A stretch of 64,000 nt of DNA from Aquimarina atlantica (GTDB lineage Bacteria; Bacteroidota; Bacteroidia; Flavobacteriales; Flavobacteriaceae): assembly GCF_000626715.1 (NCBI RefSeq), contig NZ_AQRA01000006.1, positions 1 to 64,000 of the forward strand, in the 5' to 3' direction. Within the stretch, counting starts at the first letter, position 1, and the number at the start of each line of letters is the position of its first letter. The position numbers and the translations under genes are program-made. A model generated the notes under the pieces. That model was not told where the DNA came from and did no database searches. It saw nothing but the letters and a program-made list of their open reading frames with translations. Of this stretch, positions 10,024 through 19,485 are shown in pieces.

Positions 10024-12246
10024 ATGATTTCTAAGTTTCGCCCTAACTTAAATTTTAAAAATGGATTTGTAATTCTTGCTGTTATTACAGGGATGTTGAT
10101 GCCTGTTCTGAGTCTTGATTATGGAATGACCGAAGATGCAAGAGTTCATCATGAGCATGGAAAACGAATTCTGGATTATTTTAAAGGGTTGGATGATAAA
10201 GCATCTCTAAGTCCGCTGGATGAAAAAGGAAACCTGGTAAATATATCTCTTAGTGATCAATATTTGTTTAAAGGAATGAACGGCTTTGGGGGTTCTTTCG
10301 ATTTCTTATGTAATTTTTTATATCAGTATGTTGATTTTGTTGGAGAATACGAGTTTAGAAATATTATAAGCGCTATTTTGGGATTTCTTTTATTTCTGTT
10401 TTGCGGATTGATAGGTAAGGAGATAGGTGGGTGGAGAATAGGTTTTTTTGCACTCGTGTTTGTTTTGTTAACCCCGGTTTTGTTTGGGCAGGCAATGAAT
10501 AGTCCAAAGGATGTGCCTTTTGCTGCATTTTATGTGTTCTGTATTTTTCATTTAGTCAAGTTAATAAAGGAATTGCCAATAGTATCTTTTAAAAGAGGCT
10601 TTTTTCTCATATTCAATATTTCTATTCTGGTGAATATAAGGTTGGTTGGCTTGGTGTTCTTCGGGTATCTTTTGTTGTTTGTCTTTTTATGGTGGGTTTT
10701 GGAAAACTATAATGAAGGGTTTAAAAAAATTAGGATTAAAGAAACTTTATTAATAGTTAGTAAAATTCTTATAGTTGCTGTGTTATCATATTTTGCCATA
10801 AGCGCCTTTTGGCCTTATGTACAAACTAATCCTTTGTCAGCGCCTATTGAATTGTTTTTTAAAGTTAAAGAGTATAAAGGATTTATTAGTACTCAAGTAT
10901 TCGAAGGAGTTTGGCGTAATAGCTATGATATGCCCTGGTATTATGCATTTAAAAGTTTACTCTATATAGCAATACCATTACATGTGCTTATAGGAATGGT
11001 TTTAATTCCTATAGTGTATTTTAAAACAGACAAAAGAAAATTGCTATTACCTTCTTTAGTTTTGTTTACCTCTCTTTTTCCACTTGTTTTGATGATTTTG
11101 GGTAAGGCAAACAGTTATGATCATTCAAGACAATTTTTGTTTACAGTTGCGCCCATGATTATTGTTGGGGCTTTTGCCTGGGGCAAAATGTTAGATTTTA
11201 TTCCCAATAATCGAACAAAAAATATTGTTTTTGCCGGATTAACAGTATTGTTGTTTCAACCTTTATTATTTATGATCAGAAATCACCCTTTTCAAGCCGC
11301 TTATTTTAGTCCAGTTGTGGGAGGTGTTGAAGGAGCTTACGGGATGTATGAAATAGATTATCTGGGTATTGGGATAAAACCTGCAATAGAATGGTTAGAA
11401 AAAAATATTGATAGCTCTTCTGATCAACCAGCAAGAATTAGAATGTATTATGGAGAACAATTAAAAGCACGTTATTATTTGGATAAAATACCCCATTTAT
11501 CATACGTGCTTGCTAGGAAGGACTCACCTGATTGGGATTATGGTATCGTAATGTTAACAGAGGCTAAATTTGATCAAAATTTGGAAGGAAACTGGCCTCC
11601 AAAAAATACCGTATATCAGGTTGAAGTAGATAATGTTCCTATTTGTTTTGTTGTTAAAAATGATTATAAAATGGATGATGTAGCTGCCTTGGAAGCAAAA
11701 TTGAATAAAAATCCTAATTCTCAGGGATACGTTCAATTGAGTTTGTTATACTATAATCAATCAGATTATTTTAATAGCATAAAAGCTTCAAGACGAGCAA
11801 TTTCTTTGGATTCTAAAAATAGTCTTGCCTATAATAATCTATGTTCGGCATATAATATGCTTTTGATGTATGATGAAGCTGAAAAAGCTGGTAAAAGAGC
11901 AGTTGAATTATCTCCTAATATGGCCATAGCAATTAATAACTTAAAAGTTTCCAGAGAAGGAATTGAAAGAAGGAAAAACAATGAATTTTTAGAAGAAGAA
12001 TATTTAAGCCTTAGTTTTAACTATTATAAGTTAAGGAAATATAAAAAGTGTATAGTTATAAGTAATGAACTATTAATGATGTTTCCAGGTAATAGTGTTG
12101 CTTATAATAATATTTGTTCTTCTTTTAATGAGTTAGGTCAGTACATTAATGCTGTTGATGCTTGTAAAAAAGCATTAGAATTATCTCCTGAATTTAAGTT
12201 GGCCGAGAATAATTTAAAATTTGCAGAAAGCAACTTAAGCAATTAA
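10024..12246 (+). CDS. Polytopic membrane protein (GT39/PMT-like) with C-terminal TPR repeats
   Basis: 740 aa from the ATG at 10024, chosen because it lies just after the previous stop and leads directly into the first hydrophobic helix (GFVILAVITGMLMPVLSL). Acidic residues follow the first helix (YGMTEDARVHHEHGK), as in GT-C glycosyltransferases that use a lipid-linked sugar. About ten membrane helices occupy the first 430 residues. From about 555 there are TPR-like repeats (AYNNLCSAYNMLLMYDEAEK, AYNNICSSFNELGQYINAVD). The best guess is a periplasm-facing GT-C transferase or protein O-mannosyltransferase relative. Its stop codon is 4 nt from that of the convergent TPR gene at 12251. Confidence 0.7.
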   Translation: MISKFRPNLNFKNGFVILAVITGMLMPVLSLDYGMTEDARVHHEHGKRILDYFKGLDDKASLSPLDEKGNLVNISLSDQYLFKGMNGFGGSFDFLCNFLYQYVDFVGEYEFRNIISAILGFLLFLFCGLIGKEIGGWRIGFFALVFVLLTPVLFGQAMNSPKDVPFAAFYVFCIFHLVKLIKELPIVSFKRGFFLIFNISILVNIRLVGLVFFGYLLLFVFLWWVLENYNEGFKKIRIKETLLIVSKILIVAVLSYFAISAFWPYVQTNPLSAPIELFFKVKEYKGFISTQVFEGVWRNSYDMPWYYAFKSLLYIAIPLHVLIGMVLIPIVYFKTDKRKLLLPSLVLFTSLFPLVLMILGKANSYDHSRQFLFTVAPMIIVGAFAWGKMLDFIPNNRTKNIVFAGLTVLLFQPLLFMIRNHPFQAAYFSPVVGGVEGAYGMYEIDYLGIGIKPAIEWLEKNIDSSSDQPARIRMYYGEQLKARYYLDKIPHLSYVLARKDSPDWDYGIVMLTEAKFDQNLEGNWPPKNTVYQVEVDNVPICFVVKNDYKMDDVAALEAKLNKNPNSQGYVQLSLLYYNQSDYFNSIKASRRAISLDSKNSLAYNNLCSAYNMLLMYDEAEKAGKRAVELSPNMAIAINNLKVSREGIERRKNNEFLEEEYLSLSFNYYKLRKYKKCIVISNELLMMFPGNSVAYNNICSSFNELGQYINAVDACKKALELSPEFKLAENNLKFAESNLSN

Positions 12247-12250
12247 TATA

Positions 12251-12688
12251 TTAAGGGGTTTGTTTTTCTTTTTCTGATTTCATCCAGTTAATGTTATTTT
12301 TAGCTAACTGAAAATTTGGGTCAATAGATAAAGCCTTTGAACAATACTCAATTCCTTTATCCCATAGCTGCATATTGGCATAGGCGATGCCTATATTATT
12401 ATATGCAAACTTGTTATTACTGTTTATGGTTAATACCTCTAAGTTAACCTCAATACTTTCTTTATATTTTTTCTGATTGATAAAATGTAACCCTTTATTA
12501 ATTAGAGAATTTTCCAATTGCTCATTTTTATGCTGTTCTTTTTTTTGTTTTGAAATTAGTTCTAAACTATTTTTATTTTGGATAGTGATATAAAAAAATA
12601 TAGTCATTGGAATAATAAGAAAGATAACATATTCAAGAATGACTAAGATCTTTTTTGAGAATGTTTTTCTATTACTTTTATTTTCCAT
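12251..12688 (-). CDS. Small membrane-anchored TPR protein
   Basis: 145 aa. One membrane helix near residues 15-35 (VIFLIIPMTIFFYITI), a short charged linker, then two TPR motifs (KGLHFINQKKYKESIEVNLE and AYNNIGIAYANMQLWDKGIE). It overlaps the upstream TPR gene by 11 nt (start at 12688, upstream stop at 12678), so it is probably translationally coupled to it. The TPR unit closely resembles the last repeats of both neighbours. Function unknown; a protein-binding partner of the 776-aa protein is plausible. Confidence 0.7.
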   Translation of the reverse strand: MENKSNRKTFSKKILVILEYVIFLIIPMTIFFYITIQNKNSLELISKQKKEQHKNEQLENSLINKGLHFINQKKYKESIEVNLEVLTINSNNKFAYNNIGIAYANMQLWDKGIEYCSKALSIDPNFQLAKNNINWMKSEKEKQTP

Positions 12689-15008
12689 TTTTTACCGCCC
12701 AATTATAATTGTTTCTAAGTAATTGATTATTTGGGTTAATTTCTAACCCTTTTTTTCCCACTTCTACAGCTTTACTCCATTTTTTTAATGAATTATATGC
12801 AGCACAAAGATTATTATATAATTTGTCGGATGTTGGATGCTTGATAATTCCTTCTTTAGATGTTTTTATGCAATTTTCAAAAAGCCCATAATTAAAATAT
12901 TGAAGACTCAAATTAAGATAATTTGTTTCATTAGGTTCTTCTGAGATTAAAACTTTTAATTCATTAATTAGATTCTTTCTTTTAAAAATATCATTTAAGT
13001 TATTTTTTGCCAAATCAAAATCTGGTTTTATATCCAGCGCTTTACTACAAGCATCAATCGCTAAATCATATTTGCCCAATAGATTATTAGCTATACATAT
13101 GTTGTTGTAGGCTTCAAAAGATGTTGGTTTTAATTCGAGAGCTTTCTCAGCGGTTTCAATGCATTTTTGGTATTGTTTGTTTTGATAATATTTAAAGCTT
13201 AGATTAAGGTATTTCTCAAGAGAAGGGGCATTAGCGATTTCTCTTTCTTCTATATCTAATTTGCTAATTTTTTGAATACTTGCACGAAGAAATACTTGAG
13301 CTTCTTTATTATCTTTTTCTATTTGAAGTGTGCCATGAGCTAATCTGTTTAGAGCGTCCCATTCTTCAAGTTCAAGATAATTCTCCATAAGTAATCTTCT
13401 CGTTTCTATGTGATATGGTGATAGCTCTAATGACTTAGAAAGTTTTTCAATAGATTCTTGATTTCTAGCTTCACCCCATAAAAATCTACCATAATAAAAC
13501 CAGGAATTAAAGTAATTTCCTCCATATTGAATAGCTTTTTTGAAATGCTCTTCGGCAATCGTTTTGTTTCCTTTTAAATTGAACAATATACCTAGGTTTA
13601 TGTGTAGAAAAGGATAATATGGTTTTATTACAAGAGCTTTTTTAAAATGAGTTTCGGCACTATCATATTCTCCTTTTTCCATTTTTGTAATCCCATAATT
13701 CATTAGTCCTCTGGCATTTTTTGGACTTTTAATAGTGACATCTTTCCATAAGCTTTCGTCATCATGCCATACTTTATTTCTTTGATAAGTTCCAAAAGCA
13801 TATATTACCAGAAAAGAAGAAATAATAATAGGAATGTAGGATGTATTGAATGGATACTTTCTTTGTATAAAATCGATCAAGAGTTTTATAGACCAACCTA
13901 GGCTAATAATTAAACCAACATAAGGGAAAAACATACGATGATCGTTCATAACTTCTGCTAATGGGATAATGCTAGATGTTGGAGCAAGAGCAATAAAAAA
14001 CCAGGCAATACCAAAACTAATAGGGATATATTTTTTAGTTTTAGAGGTGTAAAAAGCGATTATAATTAGTATGATAACAAATAAAGCCCCAATAATAAAT
14101 TTAAAGGACCATATGGTTTCTAGTGCTACCCAATCTGTATCAGCACTAAGATGAATTGGAAGAATCATGCTGCCAAAATAATATAGAATTACATAGGGTT
14201 GAGTAATTAGATAATTATATATGTCTGAAGAACCTGTTTTAAAAGAATCCGGAGTCATCGAGTTATGAAAAATGTACAGAACTAAACAAAAAATAATAAC
14301 TGGTAAAACAACTTTTATAACTCGTAAAATAGAAGGTGTTAACTTTTTTGAAAAAAGACTTAAAAAACTTATGTTTTCTTCAAAAAGTAATACATAGCAA
14401 AAGAACAATGGGGCAAACATAATAGCGGTAGGTTTTGCTAAAGTGCCAATCAGAATAGGGATTAAATACAAGTAATATTTTTTCGAAAAGGCAGAATATT
14501 GATATAATACAAAAGCCAGTAGTACAAAAAAAGTAGACTGTAAATCTGATCGTGCAATAATATAATTTACTGTTTCGGCCATTACTGGATGTACCATATA
14601 CCATAACGTAATTCCTGCTGCTACGTAGAAATTGTATTTATTTTCAAAAGATATGTCTATTATTTTTTTAACGAATAAAAAAATAAGAATTCCTTGTATT
14701 AGAAACAATATAAACGAAGTAAGATGAAAATAGAGTAAGTCATACCCACCACCAAGCCAATAATCAAAGGCTAAGGATGTTGTTACTACAGGTCTGTATG
14801 TTTGATTCTGAGGTAAAGAGCTTATTGTGGTTCCGTCGGTAAAAAAAGTAGGGATATTTTTTAAGCTTCTTATATTAGGGTTTTCAACAATGGTGTGAAT
14901 ATCATCAAAATGAAAAGAGTTATCAAAATGATTAAGATAGGTTATTGTAGTGATTATGATCATAACAATAACAAAATATAATGTTTTCTTTTTTTGGGAT
15001 ATATTCAA
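12678..15008 (-). CDS. Large polytopic membrane protein with long TPR tail (TMTC/PMT-like)
   Basis: 776 aa. The first ~430 residues form about ten membrane helices; after the first helix comes FDNSFHFDDIHTIVENPNIR, where the DD pair resembles the acidic motif of GT-C transferases and the TMTC family. The C-terminal half is a chain of TPRs (for example ARGLMNYGITKMEKGEYDSA, AYNNICIANNLLGKYDLAID, LYNNLCAAYNSLKKWSKAVE). The eukaryotic TMTC family with the same layout are O-mannosyltransferases, so a protein- or glycan-modifying transferase is a reasonable hypothesis. It converges on the glycan locus and shares its TPR type with the gene ending at 12246. Confidence 0.72.
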   Translation of the reverse strand: MNISQKKKTLYFVIVMIIITTITYLNHFDNSFHFDDIHTIVENPNIRSLKNIPTFFTDGTTISSLPQNQTYRPVVTTSLAFDYWLGGGYDLLYFHLTSFILFLIQGILIFLFVKKIIDISFENKYNFYVAAGITLWYMVHPVMAETVNYIIARSDLQSTFFVLLAFVLYQYSAFSKKYYLYLIPILIGTLAKPTAIMFAPLFFCYVLLFEENISFLSLFSKKLTPSILRVIKVVLPVIIFCLVLYIFHNSMTPDSFKTGSSDIYNYLITQPYVILYYFGSMILPIHLSADTDWVALETIWSFKFIIGALFVIILIIIAFYTSKTKKYIPISFGIAWFFIALAPTSSIIPLAEVMNDHRMFFPYVGLIISLGWSIKLLIDFIQRKYPFNTSYIPIIISSFLVIYAFGTYQRNKVWHDDESLWKDVTIKSPKNARGLMNYGITKMEKGEYDSAETHFKKALVIKPYYPFLHINLGILFNLKGNKTIAEEHFKKAIQYGGNYFNSWFYYGRFLWGEARNQESIEKLSKSLELSPYHIETRRLLMENYLELEEWDALNRLAHGTLQIEKDNKEAQVFLRASIQKISKLDIEEREIANAPSLEKYLNLSFKYYQNKQYQKCIETAEKALELKPTSFEAYNNICIANNLLGKYDLAIDACSKALDIKPDFDLAKNNLNDIFKRKNLINELKVLISEEPNETNYLNLSLQYFNYGLFENCIKTSKEGIIKHPTSDKLYNNLCAAYNSLKKWSKAVEVGKKGLEINPNNQLLRNNYNWAVKNGK

Positions 15009-15077
15009 AAAAATAAATTTTAGTAATTAGTTGTTCATAAAATTACTTGTTTTATTAAATACTACCAATTTTGAATC

Positions 15078-15992
15078 TTAAAAAATAGATAATCCTGTTA
15101 AGGTAGTTAGTCGTTCTAGAGCATGCATCCCAAGTTCTGAGTTTCCTTTAGGGTTCAAAGGGGGGCTCCATACTGCAACAGCATATTGCCCAGGGTGTAC
15201 AGCTACAATTCCTCCGCCTACACCACTTTTTCCGGGTAAACCTACTCTATAGCTAAACTCACCGGCTTCATCATAAAAACCACAGGTTTGCATTATTGCA
15301 TTAATACGTTTCACCTTTCTGGATGATAATATTTGTTCATTATCGAATAATCGTTTTCCGCCGTTGGCGTATATCATAAATGCAGTAGATAACTCCTTGC
15401 AAGACATCGCTATAGAACATTGATAGATATAAAAATCAAGTACGGTTTCAATATCATTTTTAATATTGCCAAAAGATTTCATTAGATTTAATAAGGCAGC
15501 ATTACGATAGCTATACGATTTTTCGGATAGAAAAACTTTTGGGTTGATATCAATATCAGTATTGCCCGTAATTTCATGTATGAAATTGAGAAAATCTTTC
15601 TTTGGTTCTTTTAGTAAAGAGATTAAAATATCAGATATTACAAGGGCACCTGCATTAATGAATGGATTTCTGGGGATTCCATTCTCATATTCTAATTGCA
15701 CCAAAGAATTAAAAGGATCTCCAGAGGGTTCTACATCTACACGTTTAAATAGTTCATCATCTAATAATGACATTGCCATGGTTAACGCAAATACTTTCGA
15801 GATACTTTGAATAGAAAACCGTTCTATATGATCTCCAAAATTGTAATGACCAGAATTAATACAATGCAGATGCATCCCAAATTTATCAGGTTTAATTTTT
15901 GCTAATTCGGGAATATATGAGGCTACTTTTCCGGTATAGTGTATCGACGAGAGTTCTGATTTTATCTCGTTAAGTATTTGTTGATAATTCAC
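15078..15992 (-). CDS. glsA: Glutaminase (GlsA family)
   Basis: 304 aa, the normal length of bacterial glutaminases. The beta-lactamase-like fold is recognised by the Ser-x-x-Lys motif in FSIQSISKVFALTMAM (Ser and Lys of SISK), NPFINAGALVIS, and the C-terminal GLPGKSGVGGGIVAV. It hydrolyses glutamine to glutamate and ammonia in the cytoplasm. It lies 10 nt downstream of the peptidase E gene on the same strand, so the two probably form an operon that recycles nitrogen from peptides and amino acids. Confidence 0.93.
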   Translation of the reverse strand: MNYQQILNEIKSELSSIHYTGKVASYIPELAKIKPDKFGMHLHCINSGHYNFGDHIERFSIQSISKVFALTMAMSLLDDELFKRVDVEPSGDPFNSLVQLEYENGIPRNPFINAGALVISDILISLLKEPKKDFLNFIHEITGNTDIDINPKVFLSEKSYSYRNAALLNLMKSFGNIKNDIETVLDFYIYQCSIAMSCKELSTAFMIYANGGKRLFDNEQILSSRKVKRINAIMQTCGFYDEAGEFSYRVGLPGKSGVGGGIVAVHPGQYAVAVWSPPLNPKGNSELGMHALERLTTLTGLSIF

Positions 15993-16002
15993 AGTACGAT
16001 TT

Positions 16003-16710
16003 TTAATTTAATCCAGATAATGAGCTACCCGTTTCTATTTCGTAGGGTTCTTTGTCTTTCTCAAAAATTCTAGCGTTTAAATTTCCTTCCAGAGTTATTT
16101 TATTGTCATAAACTTTTAACCAACTTCCTTCTCGTAAACCTACTACAGGCTGTGGATTTAGATTATGAAACTCTTTGATTCGAGTTTCTCTGGTTTCCCC
16201 TTTATGTGTCGAATTAGGATCAGGATCAAGATAATGTGGGTTAATATTAAATGGTACGATACCCAATGTTGCAAAGTTTGGAGGGTATACAATAGGCATA
16301 TCATTTGTAGTTTTCATAGTAAGGCCACAAATATTACTTCCTGCACTTGTTCCCAGGTAAGGTACTCCCGAATGGATAGCTTTTTTTAAGGGTTCAATGA
16401 TTTCATTTCGATATAATTGATTTACCAAAAGAAAAGTATTTCCACCACCAGTATAAATACCTTTAGCGTTTTTAATAGCTTCAATAGGATCTGAAAACAT
16501 ATGTACGCTAACTATTCTTTTATTTATTTTTTTAAAAATATTATTGACCCCTATGGTGTATTCGTCATGAGAAATTCCACCCGGACGCGCATAAGGTATA
16601 AAAAGAATTTCCTCAATACCTGAGTATAAGTTGATTAAAGTGTCTTGTAAATATGCCAAAGGTTCACTTCCGTGAAGTGTAGATGTACTTGCAATAATAC
16701 AGTTTGCCAT
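16003..16710 (-). CDS. pepE: Peptidase E (alpha-aspartyl dipeptidase)
   Basis: 235 aa, family S51. The Ser nucleophile is in LGTSAGSNICGL, the GxSxG-like elbow of PepE, and INPHYLDPD supplies the expected His. GIYTGGGNTFLLV is the conserved glycine-rich strand. PepE cleaves dipeptides with N-terminal aspartate. It is the upstream gene of a probable two-gene operon with glutaminase (10-nt gap). The start ATG at 16710 is about 100 nt from the divergent start at 16814. Confidence 0.9.
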   Translation of the reverse strand: MANCIIASTSTLHGSEPLAYLQDTLINLYSGIEEILFIPYARPGGISHDEYTIGVNNIFKKINKRIVSVHMFSDPIEAIKNAKGIYTGGGNTFLLVNQLYRNEIIEPLKKAIHSGVPYLGTSAGSNICGLTMKTTNDMPIVYPPNFATLGIVPFNINPHYLDPDPNSTHKGETRETRIKEFHNLNPQPVVGLREGSWLKVYDNKITLEGNLNARIFEKDKEPYEIETGSSLSGLN

Positions 16711-16813
16711 TAGATTTTTTTTATAAAAGTAGTTTAACGTTTTCTTATCCCGAAATCTTCTGTGAAAATAAAAAAATGTAGTATCTTAAAAAATAAAATT
16801 AACCTCGTTTATT

Positions 16814-17602
16814 ATGAAGATAAAATTATCTGTTCTTTTTGTTTGCTTTATAGTTAGTACATCTATAGCCCAAATTACCTCAAGAGTTATGATTCATGGA
16901 AAAATTAGTGCACCTATTGGAGATGATGTAGAAGGTGTAGTGGTTTATAACCGAAGTACTAATAAAGGTACAATTACCAACAAGGAAGGAAAGTTTAAAA
17001 TAGGAGCCGGTATTAATGATAGGATTGAAGTTGTGGCGATGCAATATCAGAATTTTGTAATACTTGTCGATAAAGGAATAGTAGATACTAAGAGATTAAG
17101 TATTTTTCTTAACGAGTCTGTAAACCAGCTAGAAGAAGTCGTAGTAACTCCATATGATTTAGCAGGTAATGTATCTGTAGATGTAAAAAAAATAGGATTT
17201 AGTCAAAGTGGGATAGGAGATGTAGCAGAAGAAACGTCTTCGAGAATAAATGATACCGATTATGATTTTACACCTGATGAGTTATCTCCATTAGAAAATA
17301 AGGTGTTCTTAGAAGATAGAATGATTAATGGGCTTAATTTTGTTAACCTCTTTAAGTTGTTTTATAATACTAAGAAGACCTCTAAAAAGAAAAAGGATTC
17401 TTCTGCTATTGATGTTAGGGTTAGAGATTTATATAATGATGAGTTTTTTAAAGATTACCTGGCATTAGAAATAGATCAAATTAATGATTTCATCTTTTTT
17501 GCTGAAGAAAATGGCTTAAATGAAAAGTATTTTGAATCAGGAAAAGAACTTGATCTTTTACAGTTTTTAGCATATCAAAGTAAGCTTTATCATAAGAAAT
17601 AA
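16814..17602 (+). CDS. CarboxypepD_reg-like domain protein, secreted (paralogue 1 of 3)
   Basis: 262 aa with a signal peptide (1-19, ending TSIAQ). Residues about 25-110 form a carboxypeptidase regulatory-like beta domain: VVVYNRSTNKGTITNKEGKF, VVAMQYQNFVILVDKG and LNESVNQLEEVVV, the same fold that starts many SusC/TonB receptors, here without any barrel. A domain of unknown function of about 120 residues follows, ending in an acidic helical segment. It is the first of three tandem paralogues with the same order of motifs. Likely periplasmic or outer-membrane associated; function unknown. Confidence 0.78.
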   Translation: MKIKLSVLFVCFIVSTSIAQITSRVMIHGKISAPIGDDVEGVVVYNRSTNKGTITNKEGKFKIGAGINDRIEVVAMQYQNFVILVDKGIVDTKRLSIFLNESVNQLEEVVVTPYDLAGNVSVDVKKIGFSQSGIGDVAEETSSRINDTDYDFTPDELSPLENKVFLEDRMINGLNFVNLFKLFYNTKKTSKKKKDSSAIDVRVRDLYNDEFFKDYLALEIDQINDFIFFAEENGLNEKYFESGKELDLLQFLAYQSKLYHKK

Positions 17603-17710
17603 GGCAGGCTAAAAAGAGGCTTTTGTAATTCTATCTTAGTTATATCGTCTTTGGTAGAGAAGATCTTTATGTAGTGGTATTATATAAAGATCATTTCTGA
17701 TGATATTTAT

Positions 17711-18466
17711 ATGACAAGATTATTACTATTTCTACCTCTACTTATTTCATTGCAAACTTTTGGTCAATCTGAAACACTTCAAGGAAAAATTACAGCTGAT
17801 TCTTTACAAGGATACGCCATTAGTATTGTAAATTTTACTAAAGAAATTGGTACAACAAATGATGGGCAGGGTTTTTTTGAAATACCTGCAAGTCCAGGAG
17901 ACTCCATTGTTTTTTCTTCTGTTCAATATCAAATACGATCAATTATAGTTAAGCAAGATCAACTTGAGAATAATAAGATTACAATTGTATTGCATCCCGT
18001 AGTGCAACAATTAGAACAAGTTAAAGTAAGTACAACAGAGCTTTCGGGTAACCTCGATAAAGATGTAGGTATTGTAGAACTACAACCTTTTGTAGATAAC
18101 AAGACATTAGGTCTCCCTTTTAGCGATAAACCACAACCAACAAAGGCCGAAAGAAGAATCTATACTGCAAGAAGCGGAATAATTGATAGACCTATTAATT
18201 ATCTGAGTGGGAAATTAAAAAAATTAAAGAGAATTAAAGCATTAGAAGATCTTGATGCAATAGTACAAAGAGGAGAAACTACTTTTAATACTTCTTTTTT
18301 TGTAGAAGAACTAAAACTACCGGAAGATTTAATCACTGATTTTATGTACTACTGCGCCGAAGACGAATATTTTGCGGACCTTTTGGAAAACTCTAAGAGA
18401 TTAACATTGGTAGAGTTTTTTCAGAAAACGGTAAAATCATATAAAGAACACAAAGAGCTGGATTAG
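17711..18466 (+). CDS. CarboxypepD_reg-like domain protein, secreted (paralogue 2 of 3)
   Basis: 251 aa with a signal peptide (1-19, ending TFGQ). It shares with the gene upstream the elements IGTTNDGQGFFEI, SSVQYQIRSIIVKQD, LHPVVQQLEQVKV and LSGNLDKDV, in the same order and spacing, and the tail keeps the short motif EELKLPEDLITDFMYYC. The sequences are otherwise well diverged, so the duplication is old. Gaps of about 110 nt separate the three genes; they may be one transcript. Function unknown. Confidence 0.77.
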   Translation: MTRLLLFLPLLISLQTFGQSETLQGKITADSLQGYAISIVNFTKEIGTTNDGQGFFEIPASPGDSIVFSSVQYQIRSIIVKQDQLENNKITIVLHPVVQQLEQVKVSTTELSGNLDKDVGIVELQPFVDNKTLGLPFSDKPQPTKAERRIYTARSGIIDRPINYLSGKLKKLKRIKALEDLDAIVQRGETTFNTSFFVEELKLPEDLITDFMYYCAEDEYFADLLENSKRLTLVEFFQKTVKSYKEHKELD

Positions 18467-18581
18467 GATTAGTTGTTTTTTATTGTGAACTGAAGTTTGA
18501 TTTCTCAAAGCTGCAAAAATCATATGAATGCAACATGATTGGATATGATTTGTCTTTAATAATGAATTTTAACGAGCATAA

Positions 18582-19346
18582 GTGCAGAAAAAATATGTAA
18601 CTATAATTTTATTTCATTTTTTCTTTCTTTCGGTTTTCTGTCAAAGAAAAATGATAAAAGGAGTAATAGAAAATGATAGTTCAGAAGGAATTCATGTAAT
18701 TAATAAAACAGCTAATCTATTTACTATTACAAACAAAGAAGGAGTTTTCTTCATAGAAACAACTATTGGGGATGTAGTTGTTATTTCATCTGTTCAATAT
18801 GATCTAAAGATTATTGTGGTAGATAAAAACATGTATGACAATAGAGAGTTTTATATTACACTAAAAGAAAATCTTAATGAATTAGATGAAGTAATGGTAG
18901 GGGTGCAATTATCGGGTAATTTAAATACCGATGTTAGGGATATAAAGACAGAAGAATTGTTTAGCCCCGAAGATGTGGGAATACCTGTTTATGATGGAGT
19001 GCAGATGGAAAAAATTATACCAATGCATGAGGCTATCTCGTTTTACGGTATGGGATTTCGGCTAGATATCGAAGCAACTTATAAAAATTTATCGGGATAT
19101 TATAAAACCTTAAAAACAACAAGAAAATTAGATAAAGAAAATAATAGTTTAGAGGCTATTCAAGATTTCTATGGTAAACAATTTTTGTCTTCAGTATACA
19201 ACATCCCCGAAGAAAAAATATATGATTTTTTATTGTTATGTATCCAAACCAGTGCTATTCAGTATGAATTTGATAAAGAAAACCATAATGTTGTATTAAA
19301 GATATTTTCAGATAAACGAAAAGAGTTTGTGGTAAACAAACAATAA
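18582..19346 (+). CDS. CarboxypepD_reg-like domain protein, secreted (paralogue 3 of 3)
   Basis: 254 aa. The start is GTG at 18582, the only start giving a full signal peptide (hydrophobic IILFHFFFLSVFCQ); the ATG at 18562 is out of frame. Shared family elements are LFTITNKEGVFFI, SSVQYDLKIIVVDKN, LKENLNELDEVMV and LSGNLNTDV. The tail keeps the YNIPEEKIYDFLLLC motif found in paralogue 2 as KLPEDLITDFMYYC. Function unknown; probably exported. Confidence 0.75.
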   Translation: MQKKYVTIILFHFFFLSVFCQRKMIKGVIENDSSEGIHVINKTANLFTITNKEGVFFIETTIGDVVVISSVQYDLKIIVVDKNMYDNREFYITLKENLNELDEVMVGVQLSGNLNTDVRDIKTEELFSPEDVGIPVYDGVQMEKIIPMHEAISFYGMGFRLDIEATYKNLSGYYKTLKTTRKLDKENNSLEAIQDFYGKQFLSSVYNIPEEKIYDFLLLCIQTSAIQYEFDKENHNVVLKIFSDKRKEFVVNKQ

Positions 19347-19485
19347 ATATATTTCTGGAGATAATTAAAATTTAATAGTGAGAGAATAGATTTTAACTCT
19401 TTGTTTTTTAATGATACTAAGTTTGGCATAATTTTTTAATGCATACCATTAAAATTAATTACATTTAACGCTTTACAAATTTTAG

